A stretch of DNA of 64,000 bases from assembly GCA_017744935.1 (NCBI GenBank), contig JAGIAI010000025.1:1-64000 (forward strand), read 5' to 3'. Of the stretch, positions 19,243 through 28,043 are shown one piece after another. The notes beneath the pieces were generated by a model that was not told where the DNA came from, ran no database searches, and saw only the letters and a program-made list of their open reading frames with translations. Position 1 is the first letter of the stretch, and every line of letters starts with the position of its first letter. Made by a program: the position numbers and the translations under genes. The stretch comes from Variovorax sp. Lineage in GTDB: Bacteria; Pseudomonadota; Gammaproteobacteria; Burkholderiales; Burkholderiaceae_C.

Positions 19243-20256
19243 TCACCCCTTGTAGAGCATCGTGTCGACCATCAGGCGCGACGAGAAGATGCCCTTTTCC
19301 GAGAACAGATCGAAGAACTTCTGGAAGTACGCGACGTCGGCCGGCGTGAACTCGTTGTACATCGTGTAGGCCGCCAGGGGCACCTCGGCGGTGAGCGGCC
19401 CTTCGATGGCGGTGTAACCCTTGAGGAACTGGCGCGCTTCCGCCGGCTTGTTGCGCACGAAGGCCACGCCCTGGCCGTAGGCGGTGATGAATTTCTTCGC
19501 GGCCTCGGGGTTCTTCTTGATGAAGGCCGAAGTGAGCGACGCCGAGCCGCCGAACCACGGTGCCATCGGATCGCCCAGCACGTACTTCGCGATCACGCCG
19601 GATTCGAGCACGCGGGTGCTGCCGTTCAGTCGCCCGATGGTGCCGGTCGGCTCCAGCGTGTAGCAGCCGTCAACCTGCCCCGCCGCGAGCGACGCGACAT
19701 GCTGGCCGATCGGCAGTTCGACGACGGTTGCGCCGGTTGCGCCGCCGCGTTCGAGGATCGTCTTGGCGAGCGTCACGTTCTGGATGCCCGGCCCCGAGGC
19801 GACGCGCTTGCCCTTGAGGTCGGCCATGGTCTTGGCGGTGCTAGCGGCCGGCACCAGCATCTGGTCGAGCACGTTCTTCGCGTTGCTCGGGTTGGAGCAG
19901 AAGATCTTGAAGCTGCCCGGCGCGGCAATCTCGCCGATGGCGATGTTGGCCGAGCCGGTGCCGTTGGCGCTGCCGTCGCAGCGGTCGGAAAGCATCGCTT
20001 CCATGATCTGCTGCGCGCCGGCGAAGCGCTGCACCTCGACATCGAGGCCGGCGCTCTTGAAGTAGCCCTGCTCCACCGCGGCATAGAAAGGCAGCCCCGC
20101 TGCAATGGGCCAGTAGCCGATACGGATCTTCGGAGAGGTCTGCGCGCGCACCAGCGCCGGTGCGGCAAGCACGGCCAATCCGGCGGCGCCGGCCTGGAGC
20201 ACGCGGCGACGCGAGGCCGGCGTTTGGGGAGTCAGGGGAGAGTCGGAACGGGCCAT
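19243..20256 (-). CDS. NMT1/SsuA-type ABC substrate-binding protein
   Basis: This 337-residue exported protein has a twin-arginine signal ('ASRRRVLQAGAAGLA', cleavage near 'LVRAQ'). An NMT1/SsuA-like core follows, with 'KIRIGYWPIAAGLPFYAAVE' near the N-terminus and 'GIQNVTLAKTILERGG' mid-protein. It follows atzF by 37 bases. Such proteins bind small N- or S-containing anions or amides; in AtzF clusters they are thought to import urea- or biuret-like compounds. Confidence 0.92.
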   Translation of the reverse strand: MARSDSPLTPQTPASRRRVLQAGAAGLAVLAAPALVRAQTSPKIRIGYWPIAAGLPFYAAVEQGYFKSAGLDVEVQRFAGAQQIMEAMLSDRCDGSANGTGSANIAIGEIAAPGSFKIFCSNPSNAKNVLDQMLVPAASTAKTMADLKGKRVASGPGIQNVTLAKTILERGGATGATVVELPIGQHVASLAAGQVDGCYTLEPTGTIGRLNGSTRVLESGVIAKYVLGDPMAPWFGGSASLTSAFIKKNPEAAKKFITAYGQGVAFVRNKPAEARQFLKGYTAIEGPLTAEVPLAAYTMYNEFTPADVAYFQKFFDLFSEKGIFSSRLMVDTMLYKG

Positions 20257-20293
20257 GGAGTACTCCAGAGAGTTCGAAGTTGGATAGGAGGGT

Positions 20294-21988
20294 TCAGGCG
20301 GTCTGCGCGGTGCGCGATGCGATGTAGGCGCGCCAGCCGCCGTGGTGCGTGATGTCTTCGGCGCCCTGCACGGCCAGCGCCTCGCAGAGAAAGCCCTGCA
20401 CGCTGCTGCCGTCGGCCAGCGTCAGGCTCCCGATGCCGAGCGGTGCCGGAATGAGCGCGACGAAGCTGCCGTAATGCGCAAGCGGCATCTCCCAGACCTC
20501 GACCGCGATGGCCGCGCCTTCGCCCGAAGGCACGCGCAGCAGCCCCGGCTTTGGCGGCACCGTGCCGGGCAGTGCGTAGAGGCGGTACTGCGGCGCGGTG
20601 TGCGTCGCACGCAGCAGTCGTGCACCGCGTTCGATCAGCTGGCCATTGAGCGGCATGCCGGAGAGATGTGCGCCAACCAGGACGACACGCACTGTTGGTG
20701 CGGGCGCGACGATCGGCAACGCCTGCGGCGCAGGCATCGGTTCGCCGGTCGCGCCGAGCGGAAGGCAGGTGGCGTGATGAAAGCGCTGCCCCAGTTCAGC
20801 CAACTGGAAGTCGCTGCCGCAGCGGCCGATGATCGTGATGCCGAAAGGCAGGCCGTCCTCGCGAATGCTCGCCGGCACCGAGATGGCCGCGTAGTCGAGC
20901 AGGTTCACGAAGTTCGTGTATTCGCCCAGGTTGCGATTGAGCGCGACCGGGTCGGCCTGCATGGCTTCGATCGTGTAGTGGGTCGGCGCAGTCGGCACCA
21001 GCAGCACGTCGATGCCGTCCCACACCGCCGCGGTGCGTTGGACCAATGCCTGCAGCTTCACGCGCGCATCGACGAAATCGGCAGCGCTGTAGCCCCGGCC
21101 TTGCGCGAGGATGCCGCGCACCGGTTCGATCACCTCGGCCTCGTGCGCATCGAAGAACTCGCGCACCGCGGCGTAGCGTTCGGCCACGAGCGCACTGTCG
21201 TAGAGCAGCGCGGCCGCTTCGGCAAGCGGGGCGTAGTCGATCTCCACCGGCGTGCCGCCGAGCGCGCACATCTGTTCGATCGCACGCGCGAAGGCCTGCT
21301 GCGCCTGCACGTCCCCGAAGAAGCGCAGCACCGACGGAACGCCGAATCGGAAGCTCGCCGGCAGCGGCTGCGTCGCGAGCGTGAGGCTGCGCGAATACGG
21401 GTCGCCCGCGTCGAAGCCCATCGCGGCCTGCAGCACGCGCGCCGCGACATCGACGGTGCGCGCGAAGATCGACACGCAATCCACGCTCTGCGCGGCGGGC
21501 ACCACGCCGCGCGCACTCAGGAGTCCACGCGAAGGCTTGATGCCGACGATGTTGTTGAGGCCGGCCGGCACGCGGCCCGAGCCAGCGGTGTCCGTGCCGA
21601 GCGCGAAGTCGGCCTCGCCCTTTGCCACCACATAAGCCGAACCCGAGCTGGAGCCGCCCGAAACGTAGCGCGCATCGAAGCTGTTCGGCACCGCGCCGTA
21701 GGGCGAACGCGTGCCGTTGAGTCCGCAGGCGAACTGGTCCAGGTTGGTCTTGCCCAGCAGTTCCGCACCGGCGTCGAGCAGGCGCTGCACCACGGATGCG
21801 TGCGTCATGGCTGTGCGCGCGAAGGAGGGGCAGGCGGCCGTGGTCGGAACGCCGGCCACGTCGATGTTGTCCTTGGCCGCGAAGCGCAGGCCGGTCAGCG
21901 GGCCGGCCGCGGCCGTCTTCACGGGCGAGGCCAGCCGCGTGATCCACGCCGGTCCGGCTGCGTCATCCGTTTGCTTGTGCACCATCAT
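20294..21988 (-). CDS. atzF: Allophanate hydrolase
   Basis: AtzF hydrolyses allophanate to ammonia and carbon dioxide, the last step of biuret and cyanurate mineralisation. The 564-residue protein has an amidase-signature domain with Lys39 ('FAAKDNIDVAG'), cis-Ser113 ('SGGSSSGSA') and Ser137 ('GTDTAGSGRVP'). A C-terminal allophanate-hydrolase domain follows from about residue 440 ('VLVGAHLSGMPLNGQL'). Start at the double Met (21988/21985). It is the first gene of the upstream transcription unit, with an operator candidate 13 bases before it. No urea carboxylase gene is linked. Confidence 0.93.
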   Translation of the reverse strand: MMVHKQTDDAAGPAWITRLASPVKTAAAGPLTGLRFAAKDNIDVAGVPTTAACPSFARTAMTHASVVQRLLDAGAELLGKTNLDQFACGLNGTRSPYGAVPNSFDARYVSGGSSSGSAYVVAKGEADFALGTDTAGSGRVPAGLNNIVGIKPSRGLLSARGVVPAAQSVDCVSIFARTVDVAARVLQAAMGFDAGDPYSRSLTLATQPLPASFRFGVPSVLRFFGDVQAQQAFARAIEQMCALGGTPVEIDYAPLAEAAALLYDSALVAERYAAVREFFDAHEAEVIEPVRGILAQGRGYSAADFVDARVKLQALVQRTAAVWDGIDVLLVPTAPTHYTIEAMQADPVALNRNLGEYTNFVNLLDYAAISVPASIREDGLPFGITIIGRCGSDFQLAELGQRFHHATCLPLGATGEPMPAPQALPIVAPAPTVRVVLVGAHLSGMPLNGQLIERGARLLRATHTAPQYRLYALPGTVPPKPGLLRVPSGEGAAIAVEVWEMPLAHYGSFVALIPAPLGIGSLTLADGSSVQGFLCEALAVQGAEDITHHGGWRAYIASRTAQTA

Positions 21989-22000
21989 TAAGCATCCCGT

Positions 22001-22015
22001 CTTGTGTACAAGATG
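22001..22015 (-). promoter_or_regulatory. Candidate GntR operator upstream of atzF
   Basis: On the minus strand the site reads CATCTTGTACACAAG, with a near-perfect CTTGTnnACAAG dyad. It matches the 15503 site at 13 of 15 bases and lies 13 bases upstream of the atzF start, where a bound repressor would block initiation. Confidence 0.68.
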
Positions 22016-22112
22016 CCTTGCAAGCGGTATGCCAACGCCAGAACGCGCATTGGCGGCGCGGACGACCCGACGCAAGCGGGAATAATGCGGGAACCCTGAA
22101 CACCGCCAGTCC

Positions 22113-23483
22113 ATGTCCGCACCACCGGCTGCCGAAACCCCCTCTTCCCTGCCCTGGCGCGATGCGCTGAAGGTCTACCTCGAACCCGCCACGCTGCGCA
22201 TGCTTGCGCTCGGCTTCTCGGCGGGCCTGCCGCTGCTGCTGGTGCTCGGCACGCTGAGCTTCAGGCTGCGCGAAGCTGGCATCGACCGCACCACCATCGG
22301 CTTCCTGAGCTGGGTCGGGCTGGCCTACGGCTTCAAATGGGCGTGGGCGCCGCTGGTGGACCGCGTGCCGGTCCCACCCTTCACCACGCTCCTGGGCAGA
22401 CGCCGCGGGTGGCTCCTGATCGCACAGTTCGCGGTGATCGCCGGTCTTTGCGGCATGGCCTTCAACGATCCGCGCGACGGCCTGCCGCCGCTGGTGTGGT
22501 GCGCGGTGCTGGTGGCTTTCGGCTCGGCGACGCAGGACATCGCGCTGGACGCTTTCCGCATCGAATCCGCCGCCGCGCGCAAGCAGGCCGCGCTGGCCGC
22601 CGCCTACCAGACCGGCTACCGCCTCGCGATGATCTGGGCGGGTGCAGGCGTGTTGTGGATCGCGGCGTGGGCCGAACTGCCGGGGCTCTCCGGCTACCAG
22701 AACGGGGCATGGAAGTTCGCCTACCTCGTGATGGCCGGCTCGATGGCGGTGGGCGTGATCACCGTGCTGCTGTCGCCCGAACCCGTGCGCGCGGCGCTGC
22801 CCAAGCCGAAGAGCGCGGGCGAGTGGCTCGAAAGCGTGCTCATCGAGCCTTTCGCCGACTTCATCCGCCGCTACCGGTGGCAGGCGGTGCTGATCCTGTC
22901 GCTGATCGCGGTCTACCGCATCAGCGACGTGGTGATGGGCATCATGGCGAACCCGTTCTATGTCGACATGGGCTTCACCAAGGACGAGGTTGCGACCGTC
23001 AGCAAGATCTACGGCGTGATCATGACGCTGGTCGGCGCGTTCGTCGGCGGCGTGCTGTCGATGCGACTCGGCGTGATGCGCGTGCTGATGCTCGGCGCGG
23101 TCCTGAGCGCCGCGAGCAACCTCCTCTTCGCTGGCCTGGCCACGCGCGGACACGACCTGACCGCGCTGGTGCTGGTGGTGTCGGCCGACAACCTGGCCGG
23201 CGGCATCGCATCGGCGGCCTTCATCGCCTACCTGTCGAGCCTGACGAACGTGAGCTACTCGGCCACGCAGTACGCGCTGTTCAGTTCGCTGATGCTCCTG
23301 CTGCCCAAGTTCATCGCAGGGTATTCGGGTGCGTTCGTGGATGCCTTCGGCTACCACGCCTTCTTCATCGGGACGGCGGCGCTGGGCGTTCCGGTGCTGT
23401 TCCTGGTGGCGCTTGCGTCGCGCACCCATACCAACGACGCAGCGAAAGACAAGGCGCCCGACCCGGCCGCTACCTCACCCTGA
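22113..23483 (+). CDS. ampG: AmpG-family muropeptide permease (MFS)
   Basis: This 456-residue polytopic membrane protein belongs to the AmpG branch of the major facilitator superfamily. AmpG imports anhydromuropeptides for cell-wall recycling. Family segments include 'LGFSAGLPLLLVLGTLSF', 'WVGLAYGFKWAWAPLVDRV' and 'ATQDIALDAFRIE'. It is divergent from atzF with about 125 bases between starts. The assignment is good at family level; transported species not shown. Confidence 0.9.
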   Translation: MSAPPAAETPSSLPWRDALKVYLEPATLRMLALGFSAGLPLLLVLGTLSFRLREAGIDRTTIGFLSWVGLAYGFKWAWAPLVDRVPVPPFTTLLGRRRGWLLIAQFAVIAGLCGMAFNDPRDGLPPLVWCAVLVAFGSATQDIALDAFRIESAAARKQAALAAAYQTGYRLAMIWAGAGVLWIAAWAELPGLSGYQNGAWKFAYLVMAGSMAVGVITVLLSPEPVRAALPKPKSAGEWLESVLIEPFADFIRRYRWQAVLILSLIAVYRISDVVMGIMANPFYVDMGFTKDEVATVSKIYGVIMTLVGAFVGGVLSMRLGVMRVLMLGAVLSAASNLLFAGLATRGHDLTALVLVVSADNLAGGIASAAFIAYLSSLTNVSYSATQYALFSSLMLLLPKFIAGYSGAFVDAFGYHAFFIGTAALGVPVLFLVALASRTHTNDAAKDKAPDPAATSP

Positions 23484-23568
23484 CGCTCACCGTCAGGACG
23501 GCAGGACGGGCGGTCGCCTCCAGATCGCCGGTAGCTGTTAGGCTTAAAGGTTTCGCGCTGAGGCGCAT

Positions 23569-24780
23569 TTGCACACCTCTTTCACCGTGTCACCTTCACG
23601 CATTCCTCCCCTGCGAGTCAGCGCCTTCACCGCCACGTCGTCGGTCGGCGTGGGCAAGGGCCCGCTTCTCGCGGCGCTCGAACAATCGAAGAGCGGCCTT
23701 CGCGCCAATGACTTCGGCCCCACGCCGCTGCCGACCTGGATCGGCCGCGTCGATGGCCTCGAAGAACTCCGGCTGCCCGAAGAGCTCGCAGGCTGGGATT
23801 GCCGCAACAACCGGCTCGCATGGCTCGGCCTGCAGGCGGACGGCTTCATCGAAGCAGTGGCTACGGCACGGAAGCGCTATGGCGCGGCCCGGATCGCGCT
23901 GATCCTCGGCACCTCGACCTCGAGCATCGGCGAAACCGAAGCGGCCTACACCGAGCTCGACAACGGCGCCTTCCCGGCGCACCAGCACCGCCCCAAGGTG
24001 CACACGCCACACTCGCTCACCATGTTCGTGCAGGAAGCGCTCGGCCTCGAAGGACCGGCGGAGACCATCTCCACCGCCTGCTCGTCGAGCGGCAAGGTGT
24101 TCGCTTCGGCCGAGCGGCTGATCCGCCTCGGGCTGGTCGATGCGGCCGTGGTCGGCGGTGTCGACACGCTGTGCGGCAGCGTGCTCTTCGGCTTCAACTC
24201 GCTCGAACTGGTGTCGCCCGAACCGTGCCGCCCCTTCGACGCCGGACGCAACGGCATCAGCCTCGGCGAAGCCGCGGGCTTCGCGCTGCTCGAACGCGGC
24301 GAGGGCCCGCTCGAACTGCTGGGCTATGGCGAGGCGAGCGACGCACACCATATGTCCACCCCGCACCCCGAAGGGCTGGGCGCCGAACACGCGCTCGACG
24401 ACGCGCTCGCGCGCGCCGGCCTCAAGCCCGCGGACATCGACTACATCAACATGCACGGCACCGCGAGCACCAAGAACGACGAAGTGGAAGGCGCGCTGGT
24501 TGCGCGGCGCTTCCCGGAAACCACCCACGCCAGCTCGACCAAGGGCTTCACCGGCCACACGCTGGGCGCGGCGGGCATCGTCGAAGCCGTCATCAGCCTG
24601 CTGGCAATCGAGACCGGCCTCAAGCCCGGCACCGTCAACACCACCGTGCTCGACGCCGAATGCGGCCCGCAGATCAAGCTGCAGCCGGCACGCGGCGACG
24701 TGCGCTACGCGCTCAGCAACTCCTTCGGCTTCGGCGGCAACAACTGTGCGCTGATCTTCGGCAAGGGGGCCGCCGCATGA
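23569..24780 (+). CDS. Beta-ketoacyl-ACP synthase (aryl-polyene/FabF-like)
   Basis: This is a condensing enzyme with the complete Cys-His-His set: Cys in 'ISTACSSSGK', His in 'NMHGTASTKND' and His in 'GFTGHTLGAAG'. The track starts at a TTG; a GTG at 23587 ('VSPSRIPPLRVS') is an alternative. Pairing with a chain-length-factor gene through ATGA overlap is typical of aryl-polyene and related type II polyketide pigment clusters, rather than primary fatty-acid synthesis. The rest of the cluster is not in the window. Confidence 0.88.
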   Translation: MHTSFTVSPSRIPPLRVSAFTATSSVGVGKGPLLAALEQSKSGLRANDFGPTPLPTWIGRVDGLEELRLPEELAGWDCRNNRLAWLGLQADGFIEAVATARKRYGAARIALILGTSTSSIGETEAAYTELDNGAFPAHQHRPKVHTPHSLTMFVQEALGLEGPAETISTACSSSGKVFASAERLIRLGLVDAAVVGGVDTLCGSVLFGFNSLELVSPEPCRPFDAGRNGISLGEAAGFALLERGEGPLELLGYGEASDAHHMSTPHPEGLGAEHALDDALARAGLKPADIDYINMHGTASTKNDEVEGALVARRFPETTHASSTKGFTGHTLGAAGIVEAVISLLAIETGLKPGTVNTTVLDAECGPQIKLQPARGDVRYALSNSFGFGGNNCALIFGKGAAA

Positions 24781-25583
24781 GCGCGAAGACCCCGACCGTC
24801 TACATCGAAGGACCGGCCTTCTGGGCGCCCGCACTGCCCGGCTGGGACGCTGCGCGCGCTGTCTTCCGCGGCGAGGGACAACCCGTCGATCCGCCGGCCA
24901 AGCGGCCGTCACCGCAGGTGCTGGCACCGGCCGAACGCCGTCGCGCGCCCGACACGGTCGCGCTGTCGCTCGAAGTCGCGGCGGCTGCCGTGGCCGGCTC
25001 GGGCCGCAACGCGGCCGACCTGCCGTGCGTGTTCGCATCGGCGCACGGCGACCTCGGCATCAACGACTACATGTGCAGCACGCTGGCGGCCGATCCGAAG
25101 CTGCTGTCGCCGATCAAGTTCCACAACTCGGTGCACAACGCGGCGGTGGGCTACTGGACCATCGGCACCGGCTGCATGGCGGCAAGCAATTCGCTGACGG
25201 CCTATGAAAGCACCTTCGCGTCCGCCCTTCTCGAAGCAGCGGCGCAGTGCGCGGCCGACCAGCAAGCCGTGCTGCTCGTCGGCTACGACATGCCCGCCGT
25301 CGGCGCGCTCGCCTCGGTGACGACAAGCCGCGGCCTGCTGGCGGTGGCGATGGTCATCTCGCCCGAGCGCACCGACCACACCGTGGCGTCGATCGACTGG
25401 TCGCTCGCGAGCGGCCCGGCGACCGCAACGCCGCTGCGTACCGATGCCGCGCGCGCGCTCAGCGACAACGCGATGGCCGATGCGCTGCCGGTGTTCGAAG
25501 CACTGGCGCGTGGCGATTCCGAATCGCTGCGCCTGCCGCTGTCGGCAAAGCTCACCCTGCAGCTCGCGCTGCAACCTTGCTGA
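24777..25583 (+). CDS. Ketosynthase chain-length-factor-like protein
   Basis: This 268-residue protein has a truncated ketosynthase-like fold of the aryl-polyene chain-length-factor type. 'SPIKFHNSVHNAAVGYW' and 'LLSPIKFHN' are the family landmarks. It is too short for an active ketosynthase and probably forms a heterodimer with the preceding enzyme. ATGA overlap with that gene; 7 bases before the flavoprotein. Confidence 0.86.
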   Translation: MSAKTPTVYIEGPAFWAPALPGWDAARAVFRGEGQPVDPPAKRPSPQVLAPAERRRAPDTVALSLEVAAAAVAGSGRNAADLPCVFASAHGDLGINDYMCSTLAADPKLLSPIKFHNSVHNAAVGYWTIGTGCMAASNSLTAYESTFASALLEAAAQCAADQQAVLLVGYDMPAVGALASVTTSRGLLAVAMVISPERTDHTVASIDWSLASGPATATPLRTDAARALSDNAMADALPVFEALARGDSESLRLPLSAKLTLQLALQPC

Positions 25584-25590
25584 GATCGCC

Positions 25591-27219
25591 ATGGCCGTGA
25601 CCACCGCCCAGCACGACGTCGTGATCACGGGCGGCGGGCTGGCCGGGCTCACGCTCGCCCTGCAGCTCAAACAGCAGTTCGCCGACATCGACGTGATCGT
25701 GCTGGAGCGCCGGAGCCATCCGGTGCCGCACGCGGCCCACAAGGTCGGCGAATCGTCGGTGGAGATCGGCGCGCACTATTTCGACACCGTCCTCGGCCTC
25801 GGGCCGCACATGCGTGGCGCGCAGCTACGCAAGTTCGGCTTCCGCTTCTTCTTCAGCGAAGGGCGGCGCGACATCGACGCGGTGACCGAGATCGGCGCGA
25901 GCCGCTATCTCTCGGTGCCGAGCTACCAGATCGATCGCGGCATCTTCGAGAACTACCTTGCCGAAGAAGCTGCGCGTCGCGGCGTGCGCTTCATCGACGG
26001 CGCCACGGTCCGCCGCATCGACCTGGCCGACGACCCGCGATCGCCGCATCGCATCGAATGGACGCGCGCCGGCGAGACGCACGCGCTGCAAGCGCGCTGG
26101 CTGGTCGATGCCTGCGGCCGCGCTGGCATGCTCAAGCGCAAGCTGGGGCTGGCACAGTCGAACGCGCACGAATGCAACGCGGTCTGGTTCCGCATTGGCG
26201 ATCGCATCACCATTGACGATTGGTCAGACGACCCGGCCTGGCGCACGCGCTGCGAGCCACAGGCGCGGTGGCTGTCGACCAACCACCTCGTCGGCGCGGG
26301 CTACTGGGTGTGGCTGATTCCGCTGGCCTCGGGCTCGCACTCGGTCGGCATCGTGGCCGATCCGCGGCTGCATCCGCTGGAGAAGATGGACAGCTTCGAC
26401 AAGGCGATGGAGTGGTTTCGCACCTGGCAGCCGCGCCTTTTCGACGAGCTCGACGGCAAGCGCCATCTGCTGCAGGACTTCGCTTTCTTCCGCCGCTTCT
26501 CGTACGGCTGCAAACAGGTGTTTTCGGCCGACCGCTGGGCGCTCACCGGTGAGGCCGGGCTCTTCCTCGATCCGTTCTATTCGCCGGGCAGCGATTTCAT
26601 CGCGATCGGCAACACCTACATCACCGATCTGATCGCGCGCGACCGCGCCGGCCTGCCGTTGGAGGCGCGCGCGCAGCTCTACGACCAGATCTATCACTCG
26701 TTCTACGAAAGCACGCTCGCGCTCTACACCAACCAGTACGCGATGTTCGGCGACCCGGAAGTGCTGCCGGTCAAGGTGATCTGGGACTACACCTACTACT
26801 GGGGCGTGCTGTCGCAGATCTTCTTCCAGCAGCGACTCACCGACGTGGCGCTGCTCGGCCAGGTGCGCAACGACCTGCAGCATTGCCAGCGACTGAATTT
26901 CGCGGTGCAGGATTTCCTGCGGGCGTGGTCGGCGGTGAGCAGCCGTCGCAATCCGCCGGCGCTGCTCGACCATGCCGCGCTGCCGTGGTTTGCCGAACTC
27001 AACCGCAGTCTCACGGACCGGCTCGACGACCGCGCCTTCGTCAAGCGGCTGAAGGATTCGGCGCAGCAGCTGGATCTGCTCGCGGCAGAGATCCTCGAAC
27101 GCGCGACGCTCGACCATCCCGCGCTGGAAGCCGGCAGGCTGCGCGCCGTGCTCGGCGAGCGGCCGATGGCCGCCATCTGCGACAGCCCCCGCGAATCGAT
27201 GCTTTTCGCGCCGGCCTGA
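25591..27219 (+). CDS. FAD-dependent oxidoreductase, tryptophan-halogenase-like
   Basis: This 542-residue flavoprotein has an N-terminal FAD motif ('VVITGGGLAGLTLALQL'), the halogenase-family 'KVGESSVEIG' loop and a 'WVWLIP' segment that fits the WxWxIP signature of flavin-dependent halogenases. The second FAD-binding stretch is 'ALTGEAGLFLDPFYSPG'. Related genes occur in aryl-polyene/xanthomonadin-like pigment clusters. Halogenation is plausible but unproven; non-halogenating homologues also keep this motif. Confidence 0.82.
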   Translation: MAVTTAQHDVVITGGGLAGLTLALQLKQQFADIDVIVLERRSHPVPHAAHKVGESSVEIGAHYFDTVLGLGPHMRGAQLRKFGFRFFFSEGRRDIDAVTEIGASRYLSVPSYQIDRGIFENYLAEEAARRGVRFIDGATVRRIDLADDPRSPHRIEWTRAGETHALQARWLVDACGRAGMLKRKLGLAQSNAHECNAVWFRIGDRITIDDWSDDPAWRTRCEPQARWLSTNHLVGAGYWVWLIPLASGSHSVGIVADPRLHPLEKMDSFDKAMEWFRTWQPRLFDELDGKRHLLQDFAFFRRFSYGCKQVFSADRWALTGEAGLFLDPFYSPGSDFIAIGNTYITDLIARDRAGLPLEARAQLYDQIYHSFYESTLALYTNQYAMFGDPEVLPVKVIWDYTYYWGVLSQIFFQQRLTDVALLGQVRNDLQHCQRLNFAVQDFLRAWSAVSSRRNPPALLDHAALPWFAELNRSLTDRLDDRAFVKRLKDSAQQLDLLAAEILERATLDHPALEAGRLRAVLGERPMAAICDSPRESMLFAPA

Positions 27220-27323
27220 AATATCCGGCGAGACACGTTTACTGAACTTTACGTTGCGTTCAAGCCCGCTTGGCGGCGGGCGAGGAACCTTGCAACATGC
27301 CGTCCCGTGGAGGGAATAAAACG

Positions 27324-28037
27324 ATGAGCACGCCCCAACTCCTGATGATCGAAGACGACACCCGCCTCGCGCAGATGGTGGGTGAATACCTGACCCAATC
27401 GGGTTTCGGCTTCAGCCACGCCGCAGACGGCGCGAGCGGCCTCGAACTGCTGCAGCAGCGCACACCTGACCTCGTCATCCTCGACCTGATGCTGCCGGAC
27501 ACCGACGGCCTCGAGATCTGCCGCCGCATCCGCGCGCTGCCCAACGGGCTTGCCAAGGTGTCGGTGCTGATGCTCACCGCCAAGGGCGATCCGATGGACC
27601 GCATCATCGGCCTCGAGATCGGTGCCGACGACTACCTGCCCAAGCCCTTCGAGCCGCGTGAACTGCTCGCCCGCATCCGCGCCGTGCTGCGCCGTCGTGG
27701 CGAGAGCGCCGCGGATGCGACCGCGCCTTCGGTGATGCGCTTCGGCTCGCTCGAGATCGACCGCAACGCGCGCACCGTCACGGTCAGCGGCGAGCCGGCC
27801 GACCTCACCTCCTACCAGTTCGACCTGCTCACCGCGATGGCCGAACGCGCCGGCCGCGTGCTCACGCGCGACCAGATCATGGAAGCCGTGCGCGGCCGCG
27901 AACTCGAAGCCTTCGACCGCTCGATCGACGTGCACATGGGCCGCATCCGTGCCGCGATCGAGGCCGACGCCAAGAATCCGAAGCGCATCCTCACCGTGCG
28001 CGGTGTGGGCTACGTCTTCGCCAAGCAGCAGGACTAG
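27324..28037 (+). CDS. OmpR-family response regulator
   Basis: This 237-residue two-component regulator has a receiver domain with phospho-acceptor Asp54 ('LVILDLMLPDTDGLE') and the conserved 'PKPFEP' Lys. A winged-helix OmpR effector domain follows ('LTSYQFDLLTAMAERAGRV', 'TVRGVGYVF'). The ATG at 27324 follows GGAGG and trims 18 non-homologous residues. The kinase gene starts 6 bases later. Target genes unknown. Confidence 0.94.
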   Translation: MSTPQLLMIEDDTRLAQMVGEYLTQSGFGFSHAADGASGLELLQQRTPDLVILDLMLPDTDGLEICRRIRALPNGLAKVSVLMLTAKGDPMDRIIGLEIGADDYLPKPFEPRELLARIRAVLRRRGESAADATAPSVMRFGSLEIDRNARTVTVSGEPADLTSYQFDLLTAMAERAGRVLTRDQIMEAVRGRELEAFDRSIDVHMGRIRAAIEADAKNPKRILTVRGVGYVFAKQQD

Positions 28038-28043
28038 GCGGCG

